Below are positions 5,001 to 5,685 of a stretch of DNA of 5,685 nt, one piece after another. The notes under the pieces are model-generated. The model had not been told where the DNA came from. It did no database searches and saw nothing but the letters and a program-made list of their open reading frames with translations. Source of the DNA: an uncultured Elusimicrobia bacterium (GTDB lineage: Bacteria > Elusimicrobiota > Elusimicrobia > UBA1565 > UBA9628). A program made the translations under genes and the position numbers. The stretch covers positions 1 through 5,685 of the forward strand of contig CAIQSZ010000060.1 in the NCBI GenBank assembly GCA_903874575.1, read 5' to 3'. Position 1 is the first letter of the stretch, and the number at the start of each line of letters is the position of its first letter.

Positions 5001-5685
5001 TTAGGCCAGAGACTGACCGCGCACGAGATCCTGGAACATCCCCGGCTGCGCGACGAGGGCGTCGTAGCCTCCGTCCTGGACGACGCGGCCGCCGTCGATC
5101 ACGAGGATCCGGTCGACGTTCTTCACGGTGGCCAGGCGGTGGGCGATGAAGATGACCGTGCGGCCGCCCAGGTTTTTCTCCAGCGCCTCCTGGATGAACC
5201 GCTCGCTGAGAGTGTCGAGCGCGCTGGTGGCTTCGTCGAAGATGAAGCACTGCGGCTGAGCCAGCATCGCGCGGGCGATGGCCAGCCTCTGTCGCTGGCC
5301 GCCGGAAAGCGACGATCCGCCCTCGCCGATGCGGGCGTCGAGCCCGCCGGGAAGACCGGCGATGAATTCCCAGGCGTTGGCGAGATCGCAGGCGCGGCGA
5401 ATCGACGCGTCGTCCGCCTCGGGTCGCGATACGCGCACGTTGTCGCGGACGGTGGTGCGGAAAATGAACGGCTCCTGCGGCACGACGCCGAACTGGCGGC
5501 GCAAGTCGGCGGCCGCGAATTCCCGCAAATCGACGCCGCCCAAGCGCACCGCGCCTCTCACGGGGTCATAAAGCCGCAGCAGCAGCTGCGCGATCGTGCT
5601 CTTGCCGGCGCCCGATGGTCCGACCAGCGCCACGCGCTGGCCGCGGGGCAGGGTAAAAGCAAGATTGCGCACCACCGGCCGCTCC
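5001..5685 (-). CDS. ABC exporter, C-terminal nucleotide-binding domain (MsbA-like; N-terminus beyond window)
   Basis: The frame is open to the right edge and reads ERPVVRNLAFTLPRG at its start, so the visible part is the ATPase domain of a larger protein. Numbering from the Val codon at 5675, it has Walker A GPSGAGKST (19-27), Q-loop Gln67 in VVPQEPF, signature LSGGQ (123-127), Walker B CFIFDEA (143-149) with catalytic Glu148, D-loop SALD (151-154) and H-loop His179 in FIAHR. All ATPase elements are intact. The spacing and the segment FIAGLPGGLDARIGEGG before the signature are typical of exporters with a fused membrane domain, such as the MsbA/lipid and multidrug group, which cycle as dimers in the inner membrane. 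The transmembrane domain that would indicate substrate is outside the window, so lipid A, drug or peptide export cannot be told apart. The stop is TAA at 5003-5001. Confidence 0.92.
   Translation of the reverse strand, partial: ERPVVRNLAFTLPRGQRVALVGPSGAGKSTIAQLLLRLYDPVRGAVRLGGVDLREFAAADLRRQFGVVPQEPFIFRTTVRDNVRVSRPEADDASIRRACDLANAWEFIAGLPGGLDARIGEGGSSLSGGQRQRLAIARAMLAQPQCFIFDEATSALDTLSERFIQEALEKNLGGRTVIFIAHRLATVKNVDRILVIDGGRVVQDGGYDALVAQPGMFQDLVRGQSLA

Noticed and set aside
1..5685. tRNA or rRNA genes, CRISPR arrays, insertion sequences, riboswitches
   Set aside because: No such repeats, transposase motifs or recognisable RNA folds were seen. Intergenic stretches are all under 135 bases and are explained by promoters, an operator and terminators.

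Overview
All six protein genes in this window lie on the minus strand, so transcription runs from right to left. The DNA right of about position 960 is GC-rich (41/60 and 45/60 in two sampled 60-base blocks), with clear AGGAGG-type ribosome sites. A lysophospholipid-transporter-like MFS protein and an MsbA-type ABC exporter suggest a diderm (Gram-negative) bacterium from a GC-rich lineage. The phylum cannot be fixed from the sequence alone.

Layout in transcription order: (1) 5685-5001, the C-terminal nucleotide-binding domain of an ABC exporter, cut by the right edge. (2) 5000-4875, an intergenic region with a possible hairpin terminator for the ABC gene and a good sigma70-like promoter for the next gene. 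(3) 4874-2709, hppA, a membrane-bound proton-pumping pyrophosphatase with K+-independent signature residues, closed by a perfect 12-bp GC hairpin plus T6 terminator at 2690-2657. (4) 2639-2590, a strong promoter (TTGACA, 17 bp, extended -10 TAGATT) with a near-perfect Fur/PerR-family operator at the predicted transcription start. (5) 2575-1054, a compact three-gene peroxide/iron-stress operon: dps (ferritin-like DNA-protecting protein), a PerR-like Fur-family regulator, and a typical 2-Cys peroxiredoxin, ended by a GC-rich hairpin at 1031-1002. (6) 944 to the left edge, the N-terminal ~314 residues of an MFS transporter of the LplT/Aas type, in DNA of clearly lower GC.

The best-supported functional unit is the dps-perR-prx operon. 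Dps would sequester and oxidise Fe(II) using peroxide, the peroxiredoxin would reduce peroxides, and the metal- and peroxide-sensing repressor would control all three genes, including itself, from the operator at the start site. The operator matches the Bacillus Fur box better than the PerR box, and the regulator has a basic residue where PerR has its discriminating Asn. Nothing here looks like an entirely new system. The interesting points are this operator/regulator combination, the hyperoxidation-type motifs in the peroxiredoxin, the composition break at the MFS gene, and the paired terminator/promoter architecture.
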